Source: Mesorhizobium tianshanense
GTDB lineage: Bacteria > Pseudomonadota > Alphaproteobacteria > Rhizobiales > Rhizobiaceae
Assembly: GCF_007830515.1 (NCBI RefSeq)
Contig: NZ_VLKT01000021.1
Span: forward strand, 57,493-121,492
Direction: 5' to 3'
Length of the DNA: 64,000 bases
In this document: one piece after another, positions 33,967-43,168 of the stretch
Position numbering within the stretch: position 1 is the first letter of the stretch
How the letters are laid out: every line of letters begins with the position of its first letter
Position numbers and translations under genes: made by a program
The notes under the pieces: model-generated
Databases searched by the model: none
Told to the model about the DNA's origin: nothing
The model's input: the letters and a program-made list of their open reading frames with translations, nothing else

Positions 33967-34881
33967 TTAGAGGCCGTTGGCGCGGAACTTGCCGTCGAGG
34001 AATTTCTTGGCGCGCGGCACGTCATCCTCCGAGAGATGCTCGATGATGACCGGGATGTTCGGGTGCTTTTCGGCAAGCCGCTGCAGATAGAGGTCGTAGT
34101 TCAGCGAACCGAGGCCGGGCGCCGGCAGCTCGATCTCGCCGACGCCACGGAAAGTGTGGCTCTCCAGCGCGTCCTCGTCGCCGATGTCGGCGTGCTTCTC
34201 CGACTTGTCGCCGCCCGAGCGCTTGACGTCCTTGGCGTGGGCTATTCTGATCTTGTCGGTCAGCGTGTCGAACACCTGGTTCAGGATCTGGTCCATCCTG
34301 TCGATGTTGTGCGTCTCGAAATAGTTGGTCGGATCCATCAACAGGCCGAGGCCGGGATGGTCGACCTGCGCGAACATCTTCACTGTCTCCTCGACCGAGC
34401 CGACGACATTGTTGACATAGGTTTCGAGCAGGAAGACCGCGCCGTGGTCGTAGGCCGTCTGGGCAAGGTCGGCGATGACCTTGCGGCATTCCTCGAACCC
34501 TTCCTCGGTCTTGTTCTTGGGATGGTGCACCCAATCGGACTCGGTGTTGTAGGTGCCGGTTTCCGAGATCACGTAAGGCGAGCCGAAATCGCGGGCACTG
34601 CGGATGATCTCCTTGAGATAGCCGACGCGCTTCTCGCGCTCCGCCTTGTCCGGATGGATGATGTTGGTGTAGCCCGACACGCAGCACACCGGCAGATTGT
34701 GGTCGCGGAAGGTGTCGCGAACAGTTCTGGCCTTTTCCTTGGTGATCTGCCCGGCCGACAGGTCGACATCCCTAAAATGCAGGTCGAGCTGCACCGTGTT
34801 GAAATCGAGCGCGCGGATCTTCTGCGCGGTTTCCTTGAGGCTGTACGGGAAATAGCCCGTGAAAATACCTGCCTGCATCAT
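33967..34881 (-). CDS. Sugar phosphate isomerase/epimerase (IolE/MocC-like TIM barrel)
   Basis: A 304-residue xylose-isomerase-like TIM barrel (AP endonuclease 2 fold). Metal-binding acids are visible in VFLLETYVNN, GLLMDPTNYFETH, and IIEHLS near the end, and the His in IRIAHAKDVK. IolE (inosose dehydratase) and MocC are of this fold. The ATG follows GGGAGGA. It lies between the Gfo/Idh dehydrogenase, which could make the keto-cyclitol or keto-sugar, and the CUT2 importer, a classic pairing for inositol-like catabolism. Confidence 0.9.
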   Translation of the reverse strand: MMQAGIFTGYFPYSLKETAQKIRALDFNTVQLDLHFRDVDLSAGQITKEKARTVRDTFRDHNLPVCCVSGYTNIIHPDKAEREKRVGYLKEIIRSARDFGSPYVISETGTYNTESDWVHHPKNKTEEGFEECRKVIADLAQTAYDHGAVFLLETYVNNVVGSVEETVKMFAQVDHPGLGLLMDPTNYFETHNIDRMDQILNQVFDTLTDKIRIAHAKDVKRSGGDKSEKHADIGDEDALESHTFRGVGEIELPAPGLGSLNYDLYLQRLAEKHPNIPVIIEHLSEDDVPRAKKFLDGKFRANGL

Positions 34882-34907
34882 GATGTGAGATCCTCCCTGT
34901 AAGTGAT

Positions 34908-36005
34908 TCAGTTGACTGGGTTTGTCGAAATTTCGGAGAGCTTGACAGTGCGGCCCTCGTCGATCGAGCGATAGCCAGCTTCGATCAGCGCCATGGTCTT
35001 GACGTTGTCGGCGACGGAAAGCGCGGGCGGCTCGCCCGACTTCACCGCGTGCTGTAGCTGCTCCATCACGCCGATGAAGGCATGCGGGAACCACATCGTG
35101 TCCCAGCTGGGCGTCACCCATTCACCGCCGGTGGTCTCGGTCGAGGCATAGGTCAGCGTCGAGGCAGAACCCGTCGGCCAGCCGATCGTGCCCTTGGCGA
35201 CACCCTTCGTGCCGTCGACGCGCCAGTGGATGTGCTGGTCGTCCTTGTAGCCGTGCTGGCGCGGGCCGGACCAGACATCCTCCAGCGACACGGCAAGCAC
35301 GCCTGACGGGAACCGCATCGTCGACACGGTGATGCCGTCGGAATGGTCGAACCGGGTGCGCGGATCCTTGCGGGTCAACGTCGTGATCTCGTCCGGATCG
35401 CCGAACAGGAAACGCAGCACGTCGAGATGGTGGACGCTCATATTGGCGAGCGTCAGCCGGTCGTAGTCCTTGAGAAAGCTCTGCCAATGTGGGATCGCAT
35501 GCATGTCGATCTGCGCGAAGACGATGTCGCCAAGCGCGCCGCTGTCCATGATCTGCTTCAGCACGCGCATCGACTGGTCGTAGCGCATGTTCTGGTTGAC
35601 CGAGAGGATCTTGCCGGCCTTGGCAGCCTCGTCGCGCAGTTCGATCGCATCCTTGAGCGACAGCGCCAGCGGCTTTTGCGCCAGGATCGCCTTGATGTGC
35701 TTCTGCTTCAGCGCATGGCGGATCAGCGCCGGCTGCTGGTCCGGCGGAAAGGCAAGATCGATGATCTCGACATTTTCGTCCTCGATGAGCTGTTCCGGCG
35801 TGTCGTGGACGGTCGGGATTTCCCAGCGCCTGGCGACCTTCTCGGCGCTGGCCTTGGTGCGCGAGGCGATCGCCACCACCGGAAAGCCGGCTTCCTTATA
35901 GGCGGCAAGATGGCATTCGGCCATGATCATGCCAGCGCCGACACAGCCGATCTTGTATTCTCTGGTGCGAACCGTCACGTCCGGCTCGAAACCCTTGCTC
36001 ACCAT
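34908..36005 (-). CDS. Gfo/Idh/MocA-family oxidoreductase
   Basis: A 365-residue NAD(P)-dependent dehydrogenase. The Rossmann motif is IGCVGAGMIMAECHLAAY. The Lys of AILAQKPLALSLKDA matches the EKP signature, here in the variant form QKP. A beta-sheet substrate domain with SVHHLDVLRFLFG follows. Members oxidise inositols, glucose derivatives or rhizopine (MocA). The start at 36005 follows CGGGAGGAAGAC; an ATG at 36044 that overlaps the upstream stop is a weaker option. Likely performs the first oxidation of the imported compound. Confidence 0.92.
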   Translation of the reverse strand: MVSKGFEPDVTVRTREYKIGCVGAGMIMAECHLAAYKEAGFPVVAIASRTKASAEKVARRWEIPTVHDTPEQLIEDENVEIIDLAFPPDQQPALIRHALKQKHIKAILAQKPLALSLKDAIELRDEAAKAGKILSVNQNMRYDQSMRVLKQIMDSGALGDIVFAQIDMHAIPHWQSFLKDYDRLTLANMSVHHLDVLRFLFGDPDEITTLTRKDPRTRFDHSDGITVSTMRFPSGVLAVSLEDVWSGPRQHGYKDDQHIHWRVDGTKGVAKGTIGWPTGSASTLTYASTETTGGEWVTPSWDTMWFPHAFIGVMEQLQHAVKSGEPPALSVADNVKTMALIEAGYRSIDEGRTVKLSEISTNPVN

Positions 36006-36040
36006 GTCTTCCTCCCGAAGCTCGTCTCTTGCAGCTGCTG

Positions 36041-37123
36041 TCATCGTGCCAGCGCTCCCCCGCTTTGCCCGAAATAATGCACACGGCTGGGATCGCAGGA
36101 TATGGCCACCATCGCCTCCGGCCTGATGTCCGGCTGGCCGCGCAGCAGCGCCCTGAGGCGCGCCTGCCCGGCGGCGAGCGTCACCACGGTGTAGCCGCCG
36201 AGCGGTTCGACCTCGAACACGCGCGCCGGGCGGCCCACGCCCCCATCGGATCTTGCGGCTCCCTCATCAAGCCAGGGTCGCACCTTGATGTCTTCCGGCC
36301 TGAGCCCGATCTCTACGGCATCGGCTGGAGCCGCCTTGTCCGCGATACGGATCGTCCCTTCGGCCGCCTCGACAACGCCCTCGCCGCGCACCGACTTCAA
36401 AATATTCATCATCGGTGACCCCAGCAGCCGCGCCACATAGGTGCTCGCCGGCCGGTCATAGATCTCGGTCGGCGCGCCGATCTGCCTGATCTTGCCGTTC
36501 TCCAGTATGGCGATGCGGTCGGCGACCGACATCGCCTCTTCCTGGTCGTGCGTGACATAGATCAGCGTCTTGCCGAGCTCGCGCTGGATACGCTTGAGCT
36601 CGACGCGCGTCTCCTCGCGCAACCGGGCATCGAGCGCCGAGATCGGGTCGTCCATCAGATAGGCGGCGGGATCGCGCACCAGCGCGCGGGCGATCGCCAC
36701 GCGTTGCCGCTCGCCGCCTGAAAGCTGTGCCGGCGGCTTGTGCAGGATATGGCCGATATGCAGCTTGGACGCGACATCGGCGACGCGCTTTTCGATCTCG
36801 GCCTCGGCAACCCTGCGTTCGACCAGGGGAAAGCGGACATTGTCGCGCGCACTCATATGCGGAAACAGCGCCAGGTTCTGGAACACCATGGCGACGTTGC
36901 GCTCGGCCGGCGACACCGTATTCACCGGCCTGCCGCCGATCAGGATCTCGCCGGTGTCAGGCGTTTCCAGCCCGAGCACCAGGCGCAATATCGTCGACTT
37001 GCCCGATAGCGGCGGTCCGAAGAAGCAGAAGAATTCGTTGTCGTTGACCGTGAACGAGGCATCGTCGACGGCGAGCGTGTTGCCGTAACGTTTCGTCACA
37101 TTGCTGAAGACGATGTTGGCCAT
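36041..37123 (-). CDS. ABC transporter ATP-binding protein with atypical catalytic site (subunit 1)
   Basis: A 360-residue MalK/UgpC-type ATPase with an N-terminal ATPase domain and a C-terminal TOBE-like domain. The signature LSGGERQRVAIAR is canonical. Two active-site elements are not: Walker A reads GPPLSGKST in place of the common GPSGCGKST, and Walker B reads LMDDP, so the catalytic Glu is Asp. It is next to a second ATPase with the complementary defect (a broken signature motif). The two probably form a heterodimer with one weak and one active site. The arrangement resembles the two-ATPase GlpST-type importers of rhizobia. Confidence 0.9.
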   Translation of the reverse strand: MANIVFSNVTKRYGNTLAVDDASFTVNDNEFFCFFGPPLSGKSTILRLVLGLETPDTGEILIGGRPVNTVSPAERNVAMVFQNLALFPHMSARDNVRFPLVERRVAEAEIEKRVADVASKLHIGHILHKPPAQLSGGERQRVAIARALVRDPAAYLMDDPISALDARLREETRVELKRIQRELGKTLIYVTHDQEEAMSVADRIAILENGKIRQIGAPTEIYDRPASTYVARLLGSPMMNILKSVRGEGVVEAAEGTIRIADKAAPADAVEIGLRPEDIKVRPWLDEGAARSDGGVGRPARVFEVEPLGGYTVVTLAAGQARLRALLRGQPDIRPEAMVAISCDPSRVHYFGQSGGALAR

Positions 37124-37127
37124 GATC

Positions 37128-38219
37128 TCAACCCGCTCTCAAGGCAAGGCCGGTGGCGGCGTCGAAGACGCGCACCGACGGTGCGCCGGGCGCGACGACC
37201 GCTGTCTGCCCGATCGCCAGCCCGACATCATTGTCGAACACCGCCTTCACCGCGCTCTCGCCCTGGCCGAGATGGACGATCGTGCGCGCACCGATGCGCT
37301 CGACGAACGTCACCGGCAAGGAAAGACCCTGGCCGCGCTTGACCAGCGCCACCTGTTCCGGGCGGAAGCCGTAGAGCACGTCGCCGCGCGCGCCCCGCAC
37401 CGCGTCGGCGATTACGGCCGGAAGCGGCGGCGTGGCACCGATCGGCCCGAGGTCGATGACCAGGCCACGGTCGCTTTCCGCCGGCCGGCCCTTGAGCAGG
37501 TTCATGCCTGGCGCACCGATGAAGCGAGCGACGAAGACATTGGCCGGATTGTTGTAGACCTCGAGCGGCGTGCCGACCTGCTGCAGCACGCCGTGGTCCA
37601 TCACCGCGATGCGATCGGCCATGGTCATCGCTTCGAGCTGGTCGTGGGTGACATAGACCATGGTCTGCCGGAACTGCCGCTGCAGCTGCTTCAGTTCGGT
37701 CCGCATCACCGCCCGAAAAGCGGCGTCGACATTGGACAGCGGCTCGTCCAGAAGGAAGATCGCCGGCTCCATGATCGCCGAACGGCCGATCGCCACCCGC
37801 TGCAATATGTTGACCGACAGCCTGTCGGCCTTGCGGTCGAGCAGCGGCGTCAGTTGCAGCATCTCGGCAATGGTGCCGACGCGGCGGTCGATCTCGGCCC
37901 TTGGTGCGCCACGCATCTTCGGGCCATAGGCGAGGTTCTGCCGCACGCTCATATGCGTGAAGATCGCATAGTTCTGGAAGACGAAGCCAACGCCGCGCCG
38001 GCCCATCGGCACACCGGCCATGTCGCGCTCGCCAAACAGGATCTTGCCGCTGGTCGGTTCCTCCATGCCGGCGATCATGTTCATCGTCGTCGACTTGCCG
38101 CAGCCCGATGGCCCTAGCAGCGCCATGAACTCGCCATCGGCGATGGCGAGATCCATCGTCTTCAGCGCGGTAAAGTCGCCGAACCTCTTGACCAGATTCT
38201 GCAGATGGATCGCGCTCAT
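37128..38219 (-). CDS. ABC transporter ATP-binding protein with degenerate signature motif (subunit 2)
   Basis: A 363-residue MalK-type ATPase. Walker A (GPSGCGKST), Walker B (FLLDEPLSNVDA) and the H-loop (THDQLEAM) are canonical. The signature motif reads LSVNILQRVAIGR in place of LSGGQ-x-QR (37797-37820), which should disable its half of one composite ATP site. The TOBE-like domain follows. Its ATG overlaps the stop of permease 1 (ATGA), and the partner ATPase follows four bases after its stop. Paired with subunit 1, whose Walker B is altered, it should give an asymmetric dimer. Confidence 0.9.
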   Translation of the reverse strand: MSAIHLQNLVKRFGDFTALKTMDLAIADGEFMALLGPSGCGKSTTMNMIAGMEEPTSGKILFGERDMAGVPMGRRGVGFVFQNYAIFTHMSVRQNLAYGPKMRGAPRAEIDRRVGTIAEMLQLTPLLDRKADRLSVNILQRVAIGRSAIMEPAIFLLDEPLSNVDAAFRAVMRTELKQLQRQFRQTMVYVTHDQLEAMTMADRIAVMDHGVLQQVGTPLEVYNNPANVFVARFIGAPGMNLLKGRPAESDRGLVIDLGPIGATPPLPAVIADAVRGARGDVLYGFRPEQVALVKRGQGLSLPVTFVERIGARTIVHLGQGESAVKAVFDNDVGLAIGQTAVVAPGAPSVRVFDAATGLALRAG

Positions 38220-39175
38220 GCCGGCACCTCCCGTGCCCGGGCCATGCGCTTCATGGCAAAGACCGCGGCGATCGACAGCACGATCAATATGGCCAGCGCG
38301 ATCGCCGCCACATAGCCCCAGATCAGGTCCTGCGTGGTGAGCTTGTAGATGTAGACGGAGATGGTCTCGGTGGCGACGCCGGGACCGCCGCCGGTCATGA
38401 TGTAGAGCGTGTCGAATATCTTGAAGTTCTCGATCACTCTGATCGCCAGTGCGATGATAATGATCGTCTTCATCTTCGGCAGCACGATGGTGACGAAGCG
38501 CTGCCAGGGATTGGCGCCGAGCAGCGTCGCCGCCTTGATCTGGTCCTCGGGCACCCCGACCAGGCCGGCGAGCAGGATGAGGAACATCAGCGGCGTCCAC
38601 TGCCAGATGTCGGCCACCATCACGGCGATAAGCGCCAGCGTCGGGTCCGACAGCCAGGCGATGGTGACGGGAAAGCCCGATATCGACGACAGGATGTCGT
38701 TGACCGGTCCGCCCGACTGGAACAGCATGAAGAACATGTAGCCGGCCACCGCTGGCACCACCATCATCGGCATCAGCAGGATCGAGTAGAAGATCCGCTT
38801 GCCTGGAAATTCGTCGGCAAACAGCGTGGCGAGCGCCAAGCCCAGCAGGAATTCCGCTGGCACGCAGACGATCATGACGATCGCCGTGCGCTTCAGCGCG
38901 CTCCAGAAGCGCGCGTCGGTGGCAAGGTCGGTGTAGTTGGCGAAATTGTTCCACAGCGACCAGGCGCTCCACCAGCCGAGGCCCGACAGCGGCGACCAGT
39001 CGGTGAGGCTGATGTAGAGCTGCATCAAGAGCGGGAAGACGGCGATGAACAGCACCAGGATCTGCGCCGGCAGCGTCAGCCGGAAGCCGAGCTTTGCGCC
39101 TTCGTCCCGAAGGGCCGGCTTTGCCTGGACGGTTTTCATCACGTCCTCCGAAATCGTCGCAGTCACCGCGCTCAT
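38216..39175 (-). CDS. Carbohydrate ABC transporter permease 1 (CUT1/UgpA type)
   Basis: A 319-residue permease with about six membrane segments. The cytoplasmic EAA loop is visible as IKAATLLGANPWQRFVTIVLP. The start at 39175 overlaps the permease 2 stop (ATGA). An internal ATG at 39139 has a better ribosome binding site (GGAGGACGTG) and would remove 12 residues. Belongs to the importer made of genes 36041-41727. Confidence 0.91.
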   Translation of the reverse strand: MSAVTATISEDVMKTVQAKPALRDEGAKLGFRLTLPAQILVLFIAVFPLLMQLYISLTDWSPLSGLGWWSAWSLWNNFANYTDLATDARFWSALKRTAIVMIVCVPAEFLLGLALATLFADEFPGKRIFYSILLMPMMVVPAVAGYMFFMLFQSGGPVNDILSSISGFPVTIAWLSDPTLALIAVMVADIWQWTPLMFLILLAGLVGVPEDQIKAATLLGANPWQRFVTIVLPKMKTIIIIALAIRVIENFKIFDTLYIMTGGGPGVATETISVYIYKLTTQDLIWGYVAAIALAILIVLSIAAVFAMKRMARAREVPA

Positions 39176-40032
39176 TGCTTGAGCGCCCCGAAGGTCAACC
39201 CGCGCACCAGATGGCGCTGGATGGCGATGCCCATGATGACCGGCGGCACCGCGGCGATGAGGCCAAGTGCTGCCTTGGCGCCGTAGAGCTGACCGGTCAT
39301 CGAGGACGACAGCGACGCCATGTAGACGGGCACCGTCACCCATTCGCGCGTCGTCAGAAGCAGCGCGATCAGATAGTCCGACCAGTTGAGGATGAAGACG
39401 AAGAGCGCGGCGCTGGCCAGCGGCGCGCGCATCATCGGCAGCGTGATGCGGGTGAAGACGCGCAGCCGCGAGCAGCCCTCGACCAGCGCCGCCTCCTCGA
39501 TCTCGCGCGGCATGTCGTCGAAGAAGGTCTTCATCAGCCAGAAAGCGAAAGGCAGCGTGACGATGCCATAGATCAGCGACAGTCCCCACCAGCTGTCGGT
39601 GAAATTGAGGAAGGCCCACATGATCATCACCGGGGTCATCACCGCCATCGGCGGAAACAGGCGAAGCTGGATCAGCGCCAGCGGCAGGTTCTGGCCCGAA
39701 CCGAAGCGCGACAGCCCATAGGCCGCCGCGGTGCCCGCCGACATCGCGATCGCCGTTCCGAACACCGCCGACAGCAGCGACGAGGCGATCGGCTTCAGGG
39801 CGGTGCGGTCGAGCGCGACGATCAGATTGTTGGTCGATTCACCGAAGACAAAGCGGAAATTGCTGAGCGTCGGCTCCTTCGGCCACCAGGTCAGATCGGC
39901 GCCGGTCGCCGACCATTCGGCGATTGGCTTGAAGGCCATCGACACCATCCACAGGATCGGCACCAGCGTCACCGCCATGGCCGCAAGGATCGCCGCGTAG
40001 CGGAATATTTCGAAGGGAACGGAACGCTTCAT
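39172..40032 (-). CDS. Carbohydrate ABC transporter permease 2 (CUT1/UgpE type)
   Basis: A 286-residue permease with six membrane segments and the EAA loop EEAALVEGCSRLRVFTRITLP. The C-terminal end GLTFGALKQ is typical of the MalG/UgpE branch. It forms the heterodimeric channel with permease 1, whose start overlaps its stop. Follows the large binding-protein gene by about 80 bases. Confidence 0.92.
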   Translation of the reverse strand: MKRSVPFEIFRYAAILAAMAVTLVPILWMVSMAFKPIAEWSATGADLTWWPKEPTLSNFRFVFGESTNNLIVALDRTALKPIASSLLSAVFGTAIAMSAGTAAAYGLSRFGSGQNLPLALIQLRLFPPMAVMTPVMIMWAFLNFTDSWWGLSLIYGIVTLPFAFWLMKTFFDDMPREIEEAALVEGCSRLRVFTRITLPMMRAPLASAALFVFILNWSDYLIALLLTTREWVTVPVYMASLSSSMTGQLYGAKAALGLIAAVPPVIMGIAIQRHLVRGLTFGALKQ

Positions 40033-40113
40033 CTTGCAGCTTTGCTGGAGTCATCGTTTGCGGAGGGGAAGAACAATCTCTCCTCCCCTCCATTCGGATC
40101 CTGGGAGGAAGGA

Positions 40114-41727
40114 TCAGCTGATAGGATCGAGAACGGTGGGCCATGCCTCCTTGTTGGTCTTGATGGCTTCGAGAAGCTTGTCCTCGCCGGTGCGCCGCGC
40201 GATCTTCTTCCATTCCGCCTCGGTGTCGGCCATCGCCTGCTCGGCGGTCTTGGCCTTGGTAAGTGCTGCGACAAGGTTCTCGTCCAGCGCATTGTGGAAG
40301 GCGGTGGCGCCGGGATAGTTGATGGTCGGCACGGTGCGGGCGACCGTCTCGCGCACCACATCCATGTGATAGGCGTGATAGGTCTGACGGACCAGCGTGT
40401 CGGAGAAATCCGACAGCCGGAACGGATCGAAATAGCCGCCTGGATTGGCCGTCATCCAGGCATAGATGCGGCTCGATCCCAGCCACTGCAGGAAGAGATA
40501 GCAGGCCTCCGGGTTTTTGGCCTGCGAGGAGACCGAAGCCGACAAATTGAGCCACAGCACCGAGCGGCTGATCAGCTTGCCGTCGATCTCGCGGCCGGGC
40601 GGCAGCATCGAGCCGATCTTGCCAGTGACCTGCGAGTCCTTGTTGCCGGCATTGTCGAGGAATTTCGGCAGGTTGGAGAAGGCGCAGGTCATGGCGGCGC
40701 CGCCCTTGGCAAAATTGCCATACTGCTCCGGCCAACCCCAGGAGATCGCATCGGGCGAATGATGGACCAGGGATGCGATGTACTCGTTGGTCGCAGCTAC
40801 GCCTTGCTCGGAATTGATCAGCGGCTTGCCGGTATCGTCGAACAGGAACTGATTGGGCGAAGCCATTGAGACATAACGCTGGTACCAGTTCGTGTAGCCC
40901 CAGCCCTGGTTGCGCAGATCGGTCGACCCGAACAGGCCCTTGTCCGGGCGCTGGAAGAAGGCCGCGATCTCATCGTGCTGTTTCCAGGTCTTGGGCGGCG
41001 CCAACTCGTAGCCGTGCTTGTCGGAGAAGGCTTTCTTCTCGGCCGCGTCGCCGAACAGATCGGTGCGGTAGACCCAGGTCTGGAAATCGCCGTCCAGCGA
41101 CACGCCATAGGTCGAGCCGCGATACTGGTTGAGCAGCGAGACGCCCTTGGCGCCGTTGACATAGCCGCGTTCGGGATCGTCCCATTCCGGCTTGTACTGG
41201 GCGACGAAGTCGTCGAGCTTCAGGATACCGCCGGTTTCGGCGAGGTCGCCGAGGCGGTTCCATTCGACCGCGTAGATGTCATAGGCTCCACCCTTGGTGG
41301 AGATGTCCTGCATCGTCTTGGTGAATTCCTGGCCGTTCGGCACGCCGACGATTTCGAGCGGAATCCCGGTTTCCTTCTCCCACAGATCCTTGATCGAAGG
41401 CGCGCCGGCGGGAAATGGCTGCGTCAACTGGCCGATCGAACCGTCGGACAGGCCGAGCACGATCTTGACCGGCGCCTTGCCGGCGCCCTTCATCGCTTTG
41501 GCCGCCTCGATGGCGCGGCCTTCCGGCGTGTCGGGGCCGTACTGGTAGCGCTCCGAGCCGTCGAAGCCCGTCGGGCCGCCGATCATGCCGGGCGCCAGCG
41601 CATCGGCCGCATAGGCGCGGCTGGGGCGAATGAATTTCGGCGCGATACCTGCGGCGGCGACAAGCACTGCGGCCTTTCCACCGGACGCCAGCAGACGGCG
41701 CCGCGACATGCGGATCAAATTTGACAT
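40114..41727 (-). CDS. ABC transporter substrate-binding protein, large Tat-type (CUT1 family)
   Basis: A 537-residue periplasmic binding protein. It begins with a twin-arginine signal (MSRRRLLASGG, then an Ala-rich hydrophobic stretch), suggesting export in folded form by Tat. The mature part has a bacterial extracellular-solute-binding type 1 fold (DLWEKETGIPLEIVGVPNG, ISTKGGAYDIYAVEWNRLGD). At over 530 residues it is longer than the usual 420-450 for this fold and close in size to GlpV-type proteins of two-ATPase importers. The ATG follows GGGAGGAC. It is the first gene of the long minus-strand cluster. Confidence 0.9.
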   Translation of the reverse strand: MSNLIRMSRRRLLASGGKAAVLVAAAGIAPKFIRPSRAYAADALAPGMIGGPTGFDGSERYQYGPDTPEGRAIEAAKAMKGAGKAPVKIVLGLSDGSIGQLTQPFPAGAPSIKDLWEKETGIPLEIVGVPNGQEFTKTMQDISTKGGAYDIYAVEWNRLGDLAETGGILKLDDFVAQYKPEWDDPERGYVNGAKGVSLLNQYRGSTYGVSLDGDFQTWVYRTDLFGDAAEKKAFSDKHGYELAPPKTWKQHDEIAAFFQRPDKGLFGSTDLRNQGWGYTNWYQRYVSMASPNQFLFDDTGKPLINSEQGVAATNEYIASLVHHSPDAISWGWPEQYGNFAKGGAAMTCAFSNLPKFLDNAGNKDSQVTGKIGSMLPPGREIDGKLISRSVLWLNLSASVSSQAKNPEACYLFLQWLGSSRIYAWMTANPGGYFDPFRLSDFSDTLVRQTYHAYHMDVVRETVARTVPTINYPGATAFHNALDENLVAALTKAKTAEQAMADTEAEWKKIARRTGEDKLLEAIKTNKEAWPTVLDPIS

Positions 41728-42083
41728 TGGAAGTCCTCCCTCGGGGCCTTGTTCCTCCACGGCCCCTCATGATGGATATTGACGGCAGGATAAGAAGCCT
41801 GTCAACATCATAAATAATCAAAACACGTCACAACATCGCAAATGAGGGAGAGAATGCTGTCCACCAAGGTTGTCGCATCGCGCCCATTGCTTGAATTTGA
41901 GGGAACTCGATACCGATCCCGCTCTTTTCCATGCTGTCCGGCGATTTGGTTTAGCCCGGCGGCTTGCGCATCGGCCAAGGCCGGTTACATCATTTCCCAT
42001 CAGAATCGCTGCTGGCGACGAGCCGTTCTCCGGCTTCGAAGGAAATCTGCGCGATATTGATGCTTGCAATGAGGTAGTCGACT
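41728..42083. other. Divergent promoter region of the long cluster and its LacI gene
   Basis: About 356 bases with no convincing gene. The part near 41765-41830 is AT-rich and carries TTGAC (41779-41783) and GTCAA (41801-41805) as inverted arms. On the minus strand the second arm gives a TTGACA -35 element for the importer operon. An eight-base palindrome AGTCGACT abuts the LacI start codon. These are candidate control sites for the LacI protein. Confidence 0.5.
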
Positions 42084-43115
42084 GTGCGGTCCACCCTGAC
42101 AGACATAGCCCGCGAAGCTGGCGTTTCCGCCGCCACGGTTGACCGTGTGCTGAACAACCGTCCGGGCGTGCGGGCGCGCACGCGCGAGATCGTGCTCGAG
42201 ATGGCGCAGCGGCTTGGCTATATTGCTGAGAACTCGAACAGCCCGATCCAGCGCCCCACCTTGCCCGGCGCTGTCATACGGCTCGACTTCGCGCTGCCCG
42301 CCGGCACCAATTCCTTCATCAAGATGCTGCACAGACACATCGAAGTGCAGGCGCAGTCGCGACCCGATCTCGATGTCCGCGTCGCCACGATCGAAGGCTT
42401 CAATCCGGACCGGCTAGCCCGGCTGCTGCACGATCTGCACGGCCAGACGCAAGGCGTCGGCGTCATCGCGCTCGACCATCCGACGGTTCGCGAGGCGATC
42501 CGCTCGCTATCGGCCAGCGGCGTCAAGGTCGTCACCATCGCCTCCGACATCCTGCATGTGCCCAGGGTCGCCTATATCGGCATCGACAACCGCGCCGCCG
42601 GCCGGCTCGCCGGCTATCTGCTCAATCGCTTCATGGGCGCCGGGCATCCGGGCAAGGTCGCGCTGTTCGCCGGCTCGCTCTCCTATCGCGGCCATGAGGA
42701 ACGCGAGATGGGCTTCCGCCACATCCTGACGGAGGAATCGCCCAATCTGCAGATCGTCGAGATGCGCGAGATGCTCGACGATCGGGAAAAGGCCTATTCA
42801 GAGGCCTCCGCCCTGCTGGACCGGCACCCGGACCTGGCGGCAATCTACAATGTCGGCGCCGGCAACACCGGCATCGCCCGCGCGCTCAAGGAGCGAGGGC
42901 GCGCGCTGTCGACGGTGTTCCTTGGCCATGAGGTGACGGAAGGCACCAAGGACCTTTTGCTCGACGGCACGCTCGACGCCGTCATCGACCAGAATCCGCG
43001 CGTCGAGGCGCGCGAAGCGCTCAACGCGTTGAGCCACGCGGTCAGGGGCTTGCCTTACGAGTTGCACCAGCCGAGGCTGCAGGTGATTTTCAGGGAGAGC
43101 ATCCCGGAGATCTGA
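42084..43115 (+). CDS. LacI-family transcriptional regulator
   Basis: A 343-residue regulator with an N-terminal LacI helix-turn-helix (TLTDIAREAGVSAATVDRVL) and a sugar-binding-protein-like effector domain (residues about 60-340; AIYNVGAGNTGIARAL near residue 255). The GTG start is inferred from the helix-turn-helix position. It is divergent from the minus-strand cluster 26680-41727, which carries two sugar importers and a Gfo/Idh enzyme, and is its most likely regulator. The effector is probably a sugar or cyclitol taken up by that cluster. Confidence 0.92.
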   Translation: MRSTLTDIAREAGVSAATVDRVLNNRPGVRARTREIVLEMAQRLGYIAENSNSPIQRPTLPGAVIRLDFALPAGTNSFIKMLHRHIEVQAQSRPDLDVRVATIEGFNPDRLARLLHDLHGQTQGVGVIALDHPTVREAIRSLSASGVKVVTIASDILHVPRVAYIGIDNRAAGRLAGYLLNRFMGAGHPGKVALFAGSLSYRGHEEREMGFRHILTEESPNLQIVEMREMLDDREKAYSEASALLDRHPDLAAIYNVGAGNTGIARALKERGRALSTVFLGHEVTEGTKDLLLDGTLDAVIDQNPRVEAREALNALSHAVRGLPYELHQPRLQVIFRESIPEI

Positions 43116-43168
43116 ACGGAGCTCTGGGACAGGAGGGCCGCGCCGACCAGCACCGGGTGTGGCCTAAC

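Noticed and set aside
31963..34902. A 979-codon open frame on the plus strand opposite the permease, binding-protein and isomerase genes
   Set aside because: It is rich in Arg, Asp, Gly and His with no domain, and lies exactly antisense to three well-supported genes. Such frames are common in GC-rich DNA because of third-position bias.
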